Below, in pieces: positions 23,514-36,591 of a stretch of 64,000 bases of DNA. Source of the DNA: Populus alba (lineage: Eukaryota; Streptophyta; Magnoliopsida; Malpighiales; Salicaceae); the NCBI RefSeq assembly GCF_005239225.2, contig NC_133300.1, positions 5,795,875 through 5,859,874 of the forward strand, read 5' to 3'. The notes beneath the pieces are model-generated. The model made no database searches, was not told the origin of the DNA, and saw only the letters and a list, made by a program, of their open reading frames with translations. How positions within the stretch are numbered: the first letter of the stretch is position 1; the number at the start of each line of letters is the position of its first letter. A program made the translations under genes and the position numbers.

Positions 23514-25148
23514 GGCACATATTTTCTTTCGATATTTATCAATGTCAATGATTTTCTATATTGATTCTTTCGATATAGTATAATGTAATAATATGACTGG
23601 TTGTGGTACTGGTTAAATTAATTTTACATCACTTGGTATTAAACTTATTTTCCTCTCACCTTGAATATACTCATGATCACATCTAATGATATTTTTGGAA
23701 AAAAAAAGGTTTTTTTATATTTATTTCTATCATGAATTTTTAATTTATTGTTGTGATCGTAAAAATAATATGATATTCTTCAAATAAAGAACTCTGAACT
23801 TATAGAAAATGGTTTTTTTTTAAAATATTTTTATTTGATTTTATGAAAATCAAAATAGGTATTCGAGAAAATCCATGATTTAAATTTTAAAGAAAAAAAA
23901 TATTTTTTTAGGTAAAATTATCTTTTTATTCATGTAATTGTTTTTTTTTACTAAAACATATTATTATTAGCAACATAGTTTTTTGTCAAAAAACTAAAAA
24001 CTAAACGATTAACATTAATTAAAAAAAAAACAAAACTTTTCTTTAATTGACACTTTCTTTTCTTATTCAGTTATTTTGTTTTATGAAAACATGCTTTTAT
24101 ATATATATAAACAATATTGGTTTTAAATAAATACATATCATGATCACCTTATTTTACAAGTGGAATGTTCATATAATGAAATTATTACCCCCAACATTTT
24201 GATTTTTTTTCATAGCAAGTAGTCTATTTGATTTTGAAAGGTGATGATTTATCAAGAAAAGCAAGCTAAGAGCTCCATCATCACTCCAAACTAGAAAGGA
24301 TATCTAGCAAGGAAATACTTGGATCGGGATGAAAAAAACCACTTAAAGAGCTCTGAAACCAATTGGATCTAGAAGTTAAAAAAAATAAATAATGAATGAT
24401 AAATTGATTAATTCTTATTTATTAACAAGACTTTTATACAAAATATTGATTCTAGAAAATCAACTAATATGTATAAAACACTCATATATACCTATGAATT
24501 TACCATGGTTCACATGCAAGAAACTCCTTGTCGAGGACATGTGCACCCTTAGAATTAGTCGGACCTTGACCCAGATACACAATGCTAATAAAAAAAAAAA
24601 AAAACTGCTATGGCTATATAATTTGTAATTTGTATATATGCATTTTCCAAAAACTAGTTCTATTAAAGGGAAATCAATATTTGTTTTTCTTAAATTTGAT
24701 TAGAAGGATTCGTTTGATTTTTGATAACCTAGTTGTTGTTTCTTTTTAATCAAGAGCCATGAAGTAATCCAAATATATATTTTCTTGTCTTTGTGCTAGA
24801 AACATATTTATTGTCATTATTATAAGTTTTAATGTAGAGTTAAGAAGAAAATATTTGTATCATTCCAAGTACAACATTTGAGAAAATTAATAAGACCGTT
24901 TAAATAGAACTACAATAAATAATATATAAGTTAAACATTAGAGACTTAATCCTTGTCCTTATTTATTAATTTTAAACTTGCTTGTCTATCTTATATTAAG
25001 ATGACATTAATTGAACATTAATTCACAAATAACCGTCATATTGCACCTGTTTTATCATCTAAGCCATATATGTCTATATATAGATGTAGGAGTATATGCT
25101 TCACCATCAAAATAGAATTTTAGCCCCAAATTATCTAAAAAGATCGCA
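23514..25148. other. Spacer of array unit 6-7
   Basis: Same order of elements with a very short TA tract (about 24098-24110) and a SINE-like tail at about 24490-24600. The promoter beyond 24640 is the diverged type (GTTCTATTAAAGGGAAATCA). No further gene seen. Confidence 0.6.
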
Positions 25149-25561
25149 ATGGCAAGGTCTAATAACGTTTCATTCGCGGTGCTTCTGTTCTTGGGAATAA
25201 TGTTAATAGCCTCTCCTATCCTTGCCATCGAGAATGAAGATGAATCAGCCGAAGTTGAATATATTGACAACGAAAATCTAGCTTCATCACCAGAAAGTTC
25301 CATGGAGATTTTGCCAGGTTTTCTGAAAAACTGTGCAAATACGATTTCAAAGCCTACTGGAGACAAAGTCTTCGATTACATATTTGGGGATGAAAAGAGC
25401 CTGGACTACGATACTTGTAGTGAAGTCATGGGATTAAAGAATGCCACGATGCTCTGGTTAAATATGTTGCTGAAGGACCATTGTTTAAGGCTAATTACAA
25501 TTTTTATTTGAAAAGGGGCGATGACTTGTATAATATTTGCTTGGCTGTATTCGTGGATTAG
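25149..25561 (+). pseudogene. DD11-like array copy 7, 4-bp deletion
   Basis: The sequence is intact to Cys 90. Then GGGATCCGGTAAAG of the other copies is GGGATTAAAG here, a clean loss of CCGG at about 25434, so the frame is lost inside the G-K-E-C-H-D motif. The shifted frame ends at 25511 after 120 codons, lacking Cys 100 and 132. The original stop position is 25559-25561. It also has Ser for Ala at residue 46. A TAA-like in-frame rescue is not present. Confidence 0.8.
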
Positions 25562-26164
25562 AAAAGGCACATATTTCCTTTCGGTATTTATCAATGTCAA
25601 ATGATTTTCTATATTGATTCTTTCGATATAGTATAATGTAATAATATGATACTGGTTAAATTAATTTTGCAAAAACTAGTTCTATTAAAGGGAAATCAAT
25701 ATTTGTTTTTCTTAAATTTAATTAGTAGGATTCGTTTGATTTTTGATAACGTAGTTGTTGTTTATTTTTAATTAAGAGCCATGAAGTAATCCAAATATAT
25801 ATTTTCTTGTCTTTGTGCTAGAAACATATTTATTGTCATTATTATAAGTTTTAATGTAGAGATAAGAAGAAAATATTTGTATCATTCCAAATACAACATT
25901 TGAGAAAATTAATAAGACCGTTTAAATAGAACGATAATAAATAATATATAAGTTAAACATTAGAGACTTAATCCTTGTACTTATTTATTAATTTTAAACT
26001 CGCTTGTCTATCTTATTTTAAGATGACGTTAATTGAACATTAATTCATAAATAATTTTCATATTGCACCTGTTTTATCATCAAAGTCATATATATATATG
26101 GCTTGGAGTATATGCTTCACCATCAGAATAGAATTTTAGCCCCAAATTATCTAAAAAGATCACA

Positions 26165-26580
26165 ATGGCAAGTCTAACAACGTTTCATTCACGGTGCTTC
26201 TGTTCTTGGGAATAATGTTAATAGCCTCTCATATCCTTGCCATCGAGAATGAAGATGAATCAGCCGAAGTTGAATATATTGACAATGAAAATCTAGCTGC
26301 ATCACCAGAAAGTTCCATGTAGATTTTGTCATGTTTTTTGAAAAATTATGCAAATACGATTTCAAAGCCTACTGGAGACAAAGTCTTTAATTACATATTT
26401 GGGGATGAAAAGAGCCTGGACTACGATACTTGTAGTGAAGTCAAGGGATCTGGTAAAGAATAGCACGATGCTCTGGTTAAATATGTTGCTAAAGGGCCAA
26501 TGTTTAAGGCTAATTATGATTTTTATTTGAAAAGGGGTTAAAACCTATATAATATTTGCTTGTCTGTGTTCATGGGTTAG
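26165..26580 (+). pseudogene. DD11-like array copy 8, decayed
   Basis: Most diverged copy and the array's last. One G is missing near the start (ATGGCAAGTC for ATGGCAAGGTC), shifting the frame at once. A TAG replaces the Glu codon in the S-S-M-E segment, and TAG replaces the codon before the conserved Cys-His-Asp at about 26460-26462. Several other substitutions follow. The copy still aligns over its full length to the final TAG at 26578-26580. Only about 600 bases separate it from copy 7 because a spacer deletion joined the two. Confidence 0.85.
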
Positions 26581-28260
26581 GGCATATATTTCTTTTTTGT
26601 TATTTATCAATTTCAATGATTTACTACATTGATTGTTTGAATACAATATTATATAATAATATGTCTGGTTGTGATATTTATTAAATTAATTTTACATCAC
26701 TTGGTATTAAAATTAATTTCCTCTCACCTTGAATATACTCATGATCACATCTAATCATATTTTTGAAAAAAGAAGAAAAAAAAGGTCTTTTATATTTATT
26801 TCTATCATGAAGTTTTAATTTTTTGTTGTTGATCGTAAAAATAATATGATTTTGTTCAAATGAAGAACTCTAAACTTATAGTAAATGGATTGGTACTAAC
26901 AAGTGTAATATCCTTGGGCTTTTTTAAAAATATTTTTGTATTTGATTTTAAAAATTAAAATTGATATTTGTGAAAATCCATGATTTAAATTTTAAAGAAA
27001 GAATATATATTTTTAGGTAAAATTATCTTATTATTCATGTATTTTGTTTTTGACTAAAATAAAATCAAGCTAACTTAAAAATTAGCAAGCTACTGTTCAA
27101 CATGAACAATACCTAGCCGATAGGAGTGTGCTTCCAATCTCCACTATCCAGAATGAATACAATATCCAAGAATATAGCATATCCAAAAATACAAATGATC
27201 CAATGGTGGAAGAGAGAGGACTCGATCGGCGATCGAAGCTGCCCTGCAACGTATGTTTCCTTTTGTTTTTTAGGATATTTCTAATAACAAGTTCTGTCAA
27301 ATAGAAATTGAAATTTTAAATCCCTCTAGTAAGTAATAGAGGCGTGTGAGAAGAACAATAAATCCAAAAACAAACATGATCCAACGGTTGATGCTGGAGA
27401 TATAACCACTGGAGCATACTGCCTTCTATGGGTTGGCTCCTCCAAATTCTACACTTCTCTCACTCTAGCTAAAATTGCTCTATTGTTTCTCTCTTTTTGT
27501 TGGACTAGACAACCTCTTTGCTATTCTAAAGGCAATTTTTTTTCATTAGTTAAATTTTGTCCCTCATTTATATCTTTATGTATTTTATTTTATTTTTCAC
27601 ATAAAATATCTGGTTTTTCTGCTTAAAAGCCTAATCCTTACCAAACTCTAATTGAGTTGATATCTTAAATCAAGGTAGAACAACATATTAATAGACTTCA
27701 TGCAAAATGTTATCCCAATCTGACGATTGGATTAAGAGCTCTCTCTTTAACGTAAAATCAATCAGTTCATGACTTTTCGTCAACAATCCAAATTTTCTTG
27801 TTCATCCTCATATAAATTATATCAATTATCCTTCTAAACCTTTAGAGTCATTTTATTATTTTGGAATATATTCATTTGAAAATTTCACCTTTATTTATTT
27901 ATCAAGCTTATTATCGTTTCAAGGTAACGCCACTATTTTTAATCGGTGCTTGCACCTTTAGTCCTGCCTTTTCATTGCACTATCCTTTGTTACAATTTAT
28001 TCTTTATTATCTCACTTATTTCTTATAAACACTTTATCATTTTTCTCATTATTTTATCCATTAAAACGTGCTATCAGTTTCTCAGTCGTTATGAATTCTA
28101 AACTAAATTTTATTTTATAGAGGTCATCTCCTCCATTATACATCACAATTATTTTTATTATCATTATTTATCTATTATTTCTTATCTTGGTTTTCATCAC
28201 TCATCGAGATTTTACTATTTTCAGTCTTATATTTACGTATTTATATATTTAAATTATAAA
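26581..28260. other. Array right edge and intergenic DNA
   Basis: Homology to the array's 3' flank continues to about 27050 and then stops. From 27060 to 28260 the DNA is AT-rich and pyrimidine-rich with no coding ORF. The 67-codon reverse ORF at 27097-27300 has no recognisable motif. I see no RNA gene. Confidence 0.5.
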
Positions 28261-28261
28261 T

Positions 28262-28790
28262 TTTTAGGGTTCACATTTTTAAAGTATAAAATTACAAAAA
28301 CTCAATTCCAAAAAATTTATTGTTTTTACATCGACATGCAAAAGCATACATTGAGTCTCCAAAAGGTGCCTAGAGGTTATTGATGGGCTTTAGGGCACAA
28401 AATTATGAAAAACTAGTTTTAACAGAAGTTATAGTTTTCACACCGGCATGCTAAAACATGCGTCTAGACCTTAAAATATATCTAAAATTGGTTAGTAGGC
28501 TTTCCAAAACAAAAAATCATGAAAAAAAAATATCTTACGGTTTTCAAATCAACATGCAAAAAAATATACATTTACACCTCAAAGTTGCTTAAAGTTGTGT
28601 GGGCTTTTTAAAGCATGAAATTATAAAACACCTTAATGGTTTTTGCACCAACATTAAAAATACATACATGTATCTAAAGTTGGCCAGTGGGATTTTTAAA
28701 GGATAAATTTATGAAAAACCAGTTGCACAAAATTTATAATTATTGCACTGACATTCAAAAACATACTATGGGATCTCGGATTGTGTGTCA
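28262..28790. repeat. Second block of the degenerate roughly 115-bp repeat
   Basis: Same unit family as 7030-8240: 'TTTTACATCGACATGCAAAA', 'TTTTCACACCGGCATGCTAA', 'TTTTCAAATCAACATGCAAA', with 'AAAGTTGTGTGGGCTTTTTA' between them. About five units are recognisable. With the 7-8 kb block it brackets the gene array. Confidence 0.55.
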
Positions 28791-28980
28791 AGCCTGCTTT
28801 CTAAAATAACATCAAATTGTTGATATTTTGTTAATATTGGATAAATTTAAATATATTAATATCAAGATTATTGAAAAAAACATCAAATTTGATGTTATTT
28901 TTTTAATCCAAACACACTTTTATGAAAACATCCACACCACGTTACCAAAACACAATCAAAAGTAGTACGAGGTATCATGC

Positions 28981-31900
28981 TTAGCAAGCTAGTCGTGAGA
29001 TTACTTCTTCAAGGGAACTTTCTTGCTTTATGCTTTGAACCCACCTTGCCTTGATTCTTACTTGCTCTATGCTTTGCTTCAAATTCATTGCAATCCCTGG
29101 AGTTGCCCGAGTAGCAAAAAACTCTGTCACTTCATCAGCCTTTTCATTGCTGCAGAACTGCCAGACTAATTTAATTAGACAAATGATTGATTAGTCCTAT
29201 AAATCTTGCAATTTGACCAACCAAAAACCCATCCCTACTTCAAGAAAATGTTTTTTCACATCATGGATTAGTTTAAGGATGACATTGTCACCAACCAGCC
29301 ATGTGTCTGAAGGAAAAGATGCAGTTTTTAGAGGCAAGAACTTCAGATTCAATTGCGTTCTCCTCTGCATGCATATGTCCGAATCACCTAGTTGTTTTCG
29401 TAATGTTAGTGGAGAATTTGATCCATAACTTGACAACTGGGGATGAGATCATTGTATGCAGGGACCAAGAGGAGGTATTGCTAGAGAATTTTATCCATAA
29501 TTTGATAACTGGGGATGATATGCAGGCACTACAAACGAAGCTATCCCTCTGTATGTTCAAGTACTAGGCATACAAGCACTGTCTTCAAGAAAGATTTTTG
29601 GGCTGACTTCCAAGAATTAGCTATGATGAATTGCATCTAAATATGGTTGATTAAAAAAAAAAAAAATACTTACTGGTGTGATGATATCTCTAATGAAATG
29701 GGTGATTAGAAGTCCATCACCATATTTGTTCAAGATTAGGTCCCAATTCTCCTGCATCAAAGACCAAAAATGCATGCCACAGAAGAATTATGCAGGATAT
29801 TAGTATCTTCACAACACCTACTGATAATGCTTTCCCGAGTAATTAAATATTTCCTGCATACCTTCAACCATCTCCATGCTATTTCGCGGCCCTCTAAGCT
29901 AATTCCACCCAGTCCATAGATGATATCCTGATCCCGAACCTGAAAATATATTAAGACAAAATCAGTGACATGAACTAAAACCAGTAAGAAAATGGATGTC
30001 GTTATTTATATTTGCTAAGCGAAAGTGGGATACCTCATCAGACACCAACAGGTTCAGAACTTCTAGAACTATCTCCGAGTCTGGACATGAAGCTATACAT
30101 CCTGCAATGTCAAAAATATGACATGTAATGTTCTATTTTTTTTTTTTCCTGAAAAACAAACACAGCATTTTAGCTTTAATGCTACCAAATCTCACCCAAA
30201 ACACGTTCCTTCTCATGAACTGTATCGGCTTCTCTCAAAATTTTCAACAAGGACTCAAAACCATTTCTATTTGTGGTGCTAGCATTCCTCATTATAGCAA
30301 TGTACGCAGCCTGCAATGAAACCGGATACTCTGCTATCATATTTGAAGAGGTTCACATAAGAATGAGAAATTGTCCTGCTTAAAGTTTATGTTTTACCTT
30401 TCTTGTATCAGCTGAAAGAAGAGGTGTGGCTCTGTCATCTAACAACGATTCAAACCGCTGCATTGCTTCACTGTGAGTTTTATCATGCCCAAAGGTAGCC
30501 AAGGCCTTGTATACTTCTCCTCTTAACATTGTATTTAAGTGGATCTCACCTGGAACCGATTCCCATCCTAATTTCCTGCAAGACATAATGAACACATGTG
30601 GCTTTTTAAATATCACAGAAAGAAACTTAGTCCAATATATGACACAACTTTGGAACAAAGAACAAAGCATGTTATTATAAACAAGGTTACAAGAAGACTG
30701 AAAAAGAAATCATAAGGGTGAAAGAGTTCAAGCTGACCCTTGAAAAATTGCAAGTTTTAGAAAAGCCAAAAGGTTTTCATTAAACATTTTCCTACTACAT
30801 AATAATAATAATAATACTTACTCAGCAGAAAATAGGAGGAGGTTGATGAAAAAAGTTTTCAACTCATTCACTGCATCTGGGATGGCATCTATCGAGATCT
30901 CAACAACACTATAGCATACCTGTTTTGTGAGTTATTTGAGAGTCAGATGGCCACTGGTGTCCGTGTAAACATAAGAAACTTAAACTATTAATCAAATCAC
31001 ACAGTAAACTTACATCAATGAGTTTTGACAATACAGCATAATCCAGCTCTTTTCTGTATACATTCATCAAAGAAAGCAAAGATGATATTGATATTTCACA
31101 AGCCTGGCAAAGAGCAAATGCATCATCCAGAACCCCTGAAAATGTGTTAAAATAGATGTCATTCTACTTAATTTTGAGTTTATGATGTGAAAAAGACTTG
31201 GACATCCGTAAAATTTCGTGTTGTATACTCGCCAACAAGTACGCCTAGGGCCACCCAGCTCAAGTTATAGGGATTCATCAATTGCACCAACTACAGTATT
31301 GCTAGCAAGGAAAATAAACTGATTCGTTTGTTTCGAATGTAATGATAGTATGTAATCCACGTATGAGGAAAGTGTATGTTTCCACATTGTGATGAGTGCC
31401 AATCGATAGATAATCATCTAATGCAGCAGTTAGAGCTTAATAGCGACAATCCATGCATACCAAATTTATCTGTTGCCAACAAGCAATTTTTCTCTACTGC
31501 TTTCCTCAGTTGAGCTGCAAGTTTATCTTCATATTTTACTCTATAGAAACCACTCTGCTCAACGTTAACTTTGACCCATACAAACTCAGAACATTTCTCC
31601 TCGTTAGCTTCATTGAATGAGCCAGAATACCCATCAGAAGATGAAAAGAGCTCAGATACATCCACCTTTTCAAATTTTGACTCTAACAGGAAATTCTTGC
31701 GTCTGTTGTAAGAGCCAAGGAACAAAGTTATTGGAACAATCCATTTCCCCTCACCATGCAAACCAGACGACAGGAATTGTGACTGCAAGCACCGAATCAG
31801 GATTAGATATCCTCACTTATATGAGATCACCTCCAAGAGATTTTGGACAAAAAAAGTGAGTCCTGACCCCACAGTTATTGGTGAAAAGGAAAACCCTGCA

Positions 31901-34900
31901 ACCAATTCGTGCTTTCTTATTAACCGGAAAGTTACCTGTTCAAATTCTAAGAAGTGGTCTTCAGATTTTACGGAAATGACTGGATATCCTTTTTGCTTTG
32001 TCCAGCTATCCATCATTTTGTTCACTTGAATACCAGATTCTGCTGAAAGAACGCTCCATAAATCTTCTGTCTTGGCATTTTTCCAAGCGTATTTTTCCAT
32101 GTATGAGCTCAGGGCTTTCTAGTTTGAAAATGAAGTCAGATGGTTAAGCATGTAAACTATAGGAAGTTGCTTTCCAATTTATAGAAGAACAATAACATTC
32201 CGAAACGCAATCAAATACCAATCCCTTGACTCCCCCGTACTCGTTCAAAGTTTCTACAAAAGTAAGAACTTCACAATGACAAGCCTACCACCCAGCACAA
32301 CTGTTAGATTACCATGACCCCTCAGGGAACTATAACCTTATTATTGAGTATATTTGTGATCTTAGTATCTATATATTACAGGAAAGCATGGAATTTCTGA
32401 ACCAGTTGCAGGTAATTTTATCCCATTCGTACATACTTAAAGGGTTTCCAATAGCTACCCCAAAAAAAATTGTGAGACAAAGCTGATATAGGAAAAAAAA
32501 GATTTTGACTCCTATTGCATCATAGCAGACTTACAATACGTTCTACAGAGAGAAGACTGGGAATGAAAAGCAGTCCCTGACTGGTCTTAAATGAATCTCT
32601 GCACGAAATGCAATCATAACAAAACAAGCTCCCAGTATCGAATGACATATCCACATTATAAACATTCATGCATTGCTTCTTAAGATTTGACATTATAGGA
32701 TATATCTTTTTTGGCTGAAATGATCCTCCCTAGAAATAGAGAATTGACTCTAAACTATCAAATAACCTCTCACCTGCAATATGCCATCCCCAAGATAGCC
32801 CTGCAACATTCTGATAACAGCTGATCCCTTCTTGTAGCTGATAGCATCGAAGATTTCATTCACTGAACGAGCTTGGTGTACCTCCACCTGAAAAGTATGA
32901 CGTTTAAAGAACACAACTTATTTGGGTGGTGTAGTTGTACTTGAAACAGTGCATTGTCATGACCTTTTATATGGCTTATGCATATACCAGAAAGGATAAA
33001 CTAATTTATTGATATTGTAAAACCCATATTCTTGGCACATAGACTTAATCCTAAAATTCAGCCCAAACTTACAGACTAAGCCACCAGTCGAGAGTTTCTG
33101 TTTATTCATTTTTTATTTGTATGCTTTGCTTGTTTGCACAATACTTTTCCTTATAGATTTGATTTAATATCTTAGAGCGCTCTACTAGTACACTATTTTG
33201 TATTTTATTAAATATAAAAAGTATTTTAATTATAAATTGTTTTAATGGTTTTGAGGAATATTTGAAAGTTGTGCAAATTTATATATATTTGTTTTATGAT
33301 ATGTAAGCTATGAGACTTGGTCGCAGGTGAAGTATCCTCATAACATTCTCATAATACTGCTCCTGGGTTGCTGTTCAGGGACTCAAAGTTCAGGCCGTGG
33401 CAGATATACTGGATCAACAATAAGTTAATTTGTTGAAATAGCATGCATGAACAACAGCAAATTCTTGCAAAACAATGAATTGCCCACTACCTCAATTGGA
33501 TGCGATCCTTCTAGAGCATCGAGACGCAAGCCACCAGTTGTTTGCTGAAGAAACTGAGTCCATATTTTCCACTCAGGAAACAAGCCATCTGTTGCCATGT
33601 AACTAATCTGGAAATATGAAATCAGGTCAGGTCTGGTCACCCGTCACAAAGAAAAATATTGTAGCAAAGAGGAAGCTAAAGATCTCAAAGACTCAATTAC
33701 CCATGTTGCAAAACCCTCATTTAGCCATAAATGAGTCCACCATTCCATTGTAACTAGATTGCCAAACCAATGATGGGCCACTTCATGCATTACAACAATT
33801 GTCATCTACAGCGAAGAAAAAGAATTCTCTTAAAAAGGAACACATAAAAGCCTAAGAATAACTCATTCTTCCACCTTACAGATCGCGATTTACGAGGAGG
33901 AGCAATGGAAGCAAGGTTAAGCTCCCATTTCCTTAGAAGCAATGGAAGTATGGTTTCAGGGAAAATTGTATCCTGGATGCATCATAAATCTCCGGAGAGA
34001 AGATGATGCTGAAAGCAAGTTGAATTTTCAAACAGCAGTAATAAAGCTAAAAGCAATTTCGCTGCATTACTTACTCTCTGCTTTCTAGCAGCTGTAGACT
34101 GCAAATCATCATATAGTAACTCATTTTCACGATAAATTATTAGACCATAATTCTCCATGGCCCCTCCAGAAAATTCAGGGACAGCAACCATGTCCAGCTT
34201 AGGAAGTGGGTAGGGCATTGAAAAGTACCTGAAAAAACTCCATCGCCAGGTTAGCATATCAATTTAACAAGTATCTATTTTGATTACTGTTCTCCAGAAA
34301 AACATCAATGCCCTGTGTGTGTTATTTGTTTCATTCGTACAATCACACGAACAAAACGGAATTCCTCACAAACATTAACAGAATGCAAATCACTTACTCA
34401 GCAAATAAATCAAGTGCCTTGACAGCAATACTTAGAGCATATTTCCCTTTGTTAGCCTGACCCAAAGGACAGTACACACGAACCTTGACCCCTGCATGCA
34501 TGACCCATTCAGAGACATACAAGGTTGTAACATTCATAGTATTTGTGAAAATCAAACAATGCGATTTTCTAACACAACAGAACATAGCCTCGGATGTGCA
34601 TACACACCATCAGCTGTCGTGTCTTCAACATAGTCGAATAACCCAATAACAACAGCCACCAAATAAGTTGACATGAGAGGAGACTCCTCGAAATAAACAG
34701 TCTTGACATTCCCATTAAGCTTTTCGTCGATGATTGGCATATTAGACAAAGCTATCAACTCCAACGGCAAATCTATGGTTATTTTGAACGTTGCCTGCTC
34801 AGCAAGATCAGTAATAACAGATGAACAAAATTCAGTCATCAGATGTGTAGCACAGAAGAAAAATTAAGGCACAAAATTACCATTACACAATAATAATAAA

Positions 34901-36092
34901 TCTGCATGTGAATTGAACAGGCATGTTCCGAAAAATGCATGCAGCATACAAGAAAAAAAGTCAACAGTTTCAATTACAAGAAGGAACTTTAAGAGATTTT
35001 AATACCTTGAGCGCAGGTTCATCCCAGCATGGAAAACACCTCCTTGCGTCCACTGCTTCAAACTGAGTAACTGCCATATTCTTCTTCTGGTCTCCATCCA
35101 TGTAAGTACTATTAAGATCAAATATCAAACAGTGAAATACACAGTAAATACAAATCCTCTTCTTCTTCTTCTTCTTCTTTTTTTGGTTTTGTTGGAAAGA
35201 AGTTTCAGATACCGTAGTATATGTTATAGTCCATTTACACTATTTGTTTTTTCTGCAAAAGATAAAGTAAATAGAATCAACAAGTTGTGATTCCCACTAA
35301 TTTTATTTCCCATATTTTGGGAACTCAGAGCCAGTGACAAAATAATTGTTCTAGTTCTCAACTGAAACGACTACTTCCTTCTTGGCAATGAAGCTATCTG
35401 GAGCAGAAAAGGGTGTTCTTTTCTTTCTTGCATACTGTTGACAAGCATAGAGGAGTTAAGGTCCAATTATCTTGATGCATATTTGTGTAGAGGAGACTTC
35501 AGTTCTCTTCTTCTAGCTTCTTGTTGAAAATCATTTACAGCACAGGTTCACTTATTTACAATTAAGTTCATCCAAGACAGGACAGAGAGAAAAAGAGTAC
35601 GTACCATCTGTAGAACCCTCTCAAATGCTCATTAAGAATCCCAGAAAAGTCAATCCTCAGCATTCCATCGCCAGCATTAAGTGTTTCTTCAAAGACCAGC
35701 AGAAGTACCTCATCATCATCATCCAAAACAAAATCACATGGACTAAACTGCTGCTGCAATATATATCAAGAAACAAAATGGTATCAAAGAAAGCCTTATG
35801 CCAAATTAATCTAAAGAACACCATTAGGTACTATGATCAAGCAAGGATTATTTACTTGGTTCTGAGAGTCAGTGAACAAGACTCCATGGATATTGAGTTC
35901 AAGAGCATTTAAGACAACGAACTTAGTGGGTTCAATGATTCTAAGGTCAATACATATGGTGCCAGAAAAGGTACAGACTGAAAGATAAGGTTTGAGGTGA
36001 AGGTCATAACGGTCAGGGATGGCAAACTTTGGTAATCTTGTTTGGCCTTTGAACTGCTTTATGTTCTGGTTCTGCTCCATTATTTTCTCCAA
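28981..36092 (-). CDS. APM1: M1 family aminopeptidase (APM1, puromycin-sensitive type), 19 exons, 892 aa
   Basis: Inferred exons on the minus strand: 36092-35856, 35753-35605, 35108-35006, 34794-34608, 34491-34398, 34228-34075, 33805-33701, 33607-33491, 32887-32774, 32118-31936, 31782-31461, 31135-31014, 30919-30822, 30575-30398, 30310-30196, 30101-30034, 29939-29862, 29751-29674, 29157-28981. They total 2679 nt, exactly 893 codons with the stop. Substrate-binding motif G-A-M-E-N is in exon 6. The zinc site H-E-x-x-H is in exon 7 as [10 protein letters not shown], followed 18 residues later by the L-N-E-G-F-A glutamate. The C-terminal helical repeat domain fills exons 11-19. Known role: zinc aminopeptidase on membranes and in the cytosol; Arabidopsis APM1 affects auxin transport and cell cycle. 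Start chosen at the first Met; a second lies four codons later. Confidence 0.93.
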
Positions 36093-36590
36093 ATCTCTCT
36101 TCTGAGTAACTGAGAGAGCGAGGAACTACAAAGGCTTTTTTTTTTATGAATATCTATAATTAAGTAAATCAATATCTACATGGGTTAACAAATGAATAAA
36201 AAATTAATAAATATAAATTAAAATATTTAATATTACAAAACGAGATATTACTGTAAACAATTGACTTTTCAACTACATTTTCCACCACTCCGGAGAGATG
36301 AGGCACACTGGAGGTGGCGAATGACATGACCATTGTCACGTCACAAAAACTGACCAGACCGCAACGTGATAGCCACGCAGTCCAAAGGAGATAACTATGC
36401 TGGATATTGAAGTACTTTTGTACTCTAGCATGATAAAATAATAATAATAATAATAATAATTCAATAAAAAAATATTTTAAAAATTAACATAATTTATAAA
36501 AATATGATTTACAACTTCCAAGTATCATATGTTAAAAACACATAATTTAATAAGAAGATATGAAAAAGAAAAATAACAAAAGATAGAAAA
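36093..36590. other. APM1 upstream region
   Basis: Promoter-side DNA of APM1 (reverse strand). It includes the GC-richer stretch 36285-36400 and an (AAT)n tract at about 36438-36463. No gene seen. Confidence 0.4.
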
Positions 36591-36591
36591 A

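Larger units (their letters stand above)
9520..26600 (+). repeat. Tandem array of eight DD11-like gene units (about 2.07 kb each)
   Basis: Start codons lie at 10113, 12184, 14253, 16313, 18402, 23097, 25149 and 26165, giving spacings of 2071, 2069, 2060, 2089, 4695, 2052 and 1016. Each full unit holds a proximal promoter, a single-exon gene, about 550 bp of AT-rich 3' flank, a (TA)n tract of variable length, 'AAACAATATTGGTTTTAAAT' and a SINE-like tail before the next promoter. Units 1-4 are almost base-for-base identical in coding and spacer DNA. The 4695-bp interval contains a duplicated left flank plus a solo-LTR-like insertion. The 1016-bp interval lacks about 1 kb of spacer. Confidence 0.9.

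Noticed and set aside
27097..27300. 67-codon reverse ORF after the array
   Set aside because: No motif, signal peptide or supporting promoter; composition is ordinary for the intergenic DNA.
29197..29567. Overlapping ORFs of 71-88 codons on both strands
   Set aside because: They lie in the last APM1 intron and show no family motif; kept only as a finding about the internal duplication.
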